Origin: Methylacidiphilum caldifontis
Lineage (GTDB): Bacteria; Verrucomicrobiota; Verrucomicrobiia; Methylacidiphilales; CAMAQI01
Assembly: GCA_945860255.1 (NCBI GenBank)
Contig: CAMAQI010000167.1
Span: 1 to 5,364, forward strand
Direction of reading: 5' to 3'
DNA length: 5,364 bases
The position numbers were made by a program, and so were the translations under genes. The notes below the pieces were generated by a model, which was not told the origin of the DNA, made no database searches, and saw only the letters and a list, made by a program, of their open reading frames with translations. Of this stretch, positions 5,061 to 5,364 are shown piece after piece. Positions within the stretch are counted from its first letter, which is position 1. Each line of letters opens with the position of its first letter.

Positions 5061-5364
5061 ACCGCCCTCAAAAGTTTAATCGCTGCGATCATTAAAACAA
5101 AGGCTAAGGCCCCTTGAAGAATCCGAGGAGGCAAAAAACGACTCCCTAAGGTCGCACCCATCAATCCCCCAAGATAAACAGCAACGATCCATTCGACTTC
5201 AAAGAGAGCGAGTTCCCCACCACTCCAAAAATACCCACCAAGGCCAGCCAATGAATTCATAAAAATAAAAATCGCAGAAGTCGCCGCTGCTCTTTGAGGA
5301 ATCGCCCAACCCGCAAAAATCAGTAAAGGAGTCAAAAAAATCCCCCCTCCGGTTCCGGTAAGTC
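5057..5364 (-). CDS. TauE/SafE-family membrane permease (5' end outside window)
   Basis: The reading frame is open to the right edge, giving 101 visible residues that end at a TGA (5059-5057). They begin LTGTGGGIFLTPLLIFAGW, the glycine-rich LTGxGGGxxxxPLL signature of TauE/SafE (sulfite exporter-like, DUF81) permeases, followed by A-A-A-T-S in the next helix, as in that family. Three or four hydrophobic helices are visible, at about residues 8-18, 26-43, 56-75 and 82-98. A TTG at 5335 could be mistaken for a start, but it falls inside the signature (IF-L-TPLL), so the true start is beyond the edge. Family members are usually about 250 residues with two homologous halves; whether this is the first or second signature cannot be seen. 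Proposed substrates in the family include sulfite, sulfoacetate and other small organic anions; none can be assigned here. It is co-translated with the glycosyltransferase that follows. Confidence 0.85.
   Translation of the reverse strand, partial: LTGTGGGIFLTPLLIFAGWAIPQRAAATSAIFIFMNSLAGLGGYFWSGGELALFEVEWIVAVYLGGLMGATLGSRFLPPRILQGALAFVLMIAAIKLLRAV
5065..5069 (-). promoter_or_regulatory. Shine-Dalgarno site of the glycosyltransferase gene
   Basis: GAGGG on the minus strand ends four bases before the ATG at 5060 and lies inside the last codons of the permease gene. Together with the ATGA stop/start overlap (5057-5060) it fixes the glycosyltransferase start and indicates coupled translation of the two genes. 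Confidence 0.6.

Noticed and set aside
1..5364. CRISPR array, tRNA/rRNA, insertion sequence, integrase or phage-like genes
   Set aside because: I found no direct repeat array, cloverleaf-like sequence, terminal inverted repeats or transposase/integrase motifs on either strand; intergenic space is under 120 bases throughout.

Overview
The window reads as a chromosomal stretch from a Gram-negative, diderm bacterium. It has a TonB/Tol-type proton-driven inner-membrane motor (ExbB with two ExbD proteins), several Sec-type signal sequences and a glycosyltransferase. Three traits are ones I associate with the Planctomycetes-Verrucomicrobia-Chlamydiae group, Verrucomicrobiota in particular: an ExbB with its own N-terminal signal sequence, a motor operon led by a secreted Sm-like/TPR protein, and a GYF_2-domain membrane protein. 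This is an inference from gene architecture, not a proven assignment. No mobile element, RNA gene, CRISPR array or clear sign of recent transfer is visible.

Layout. Positions 1-2272 hold a tight minus-strand operon, read right to left: secreted TPR protein (1529-2272), ExbB/MotA/TolQ-family channel protein (725-1525), a first ExbD (242-697) and a second ExbD cut by the left edge (1-238). Gaps are 3, 27 and 3 bases. A good sigma70-like promoter lies just upstream, at 2288-2315. Shikimate kinase (2366-2890, minus) lies 93 bases further upstream in the same orientation, with its own plausible promoter. A divergent plus-strand gene (3009-3905) encodes a GYF_2 domain, one membrane helix and an extracytoplasmic domain. 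It converges on a minus-strand pair in which a TauE/SafE permease (5057 to the right edge, its start outside the window) overlaps a family-4-type glycosyltransferase (3924-5060) by four bases (ATGA). Only 18 bases separate the converging genes, and they carry a small hairpin with T-tracts on both sides.

How it works together. ExbB and the ExbDs should form a proton channel that energises a TonB- or Tol-like partner, presumably encoded beyond the left edge. The TPR protein is probably a periplasmic accessory of that motor. Shikimate kinase is housekeeping aromatic biosynthesis. The permease and glycosyltransferase look co-translated but share no obvious pathway.

Novelty. I see no clearly undescribed system. 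The most noteworthy points are the TPR-ExbB-ExbD-ExbD arrangement, the GYF_2 membrane protein, and a pattern in which the first genes of transcripts lack Shine-Dalgarno sites and have -10 boxes very close to the start codon.
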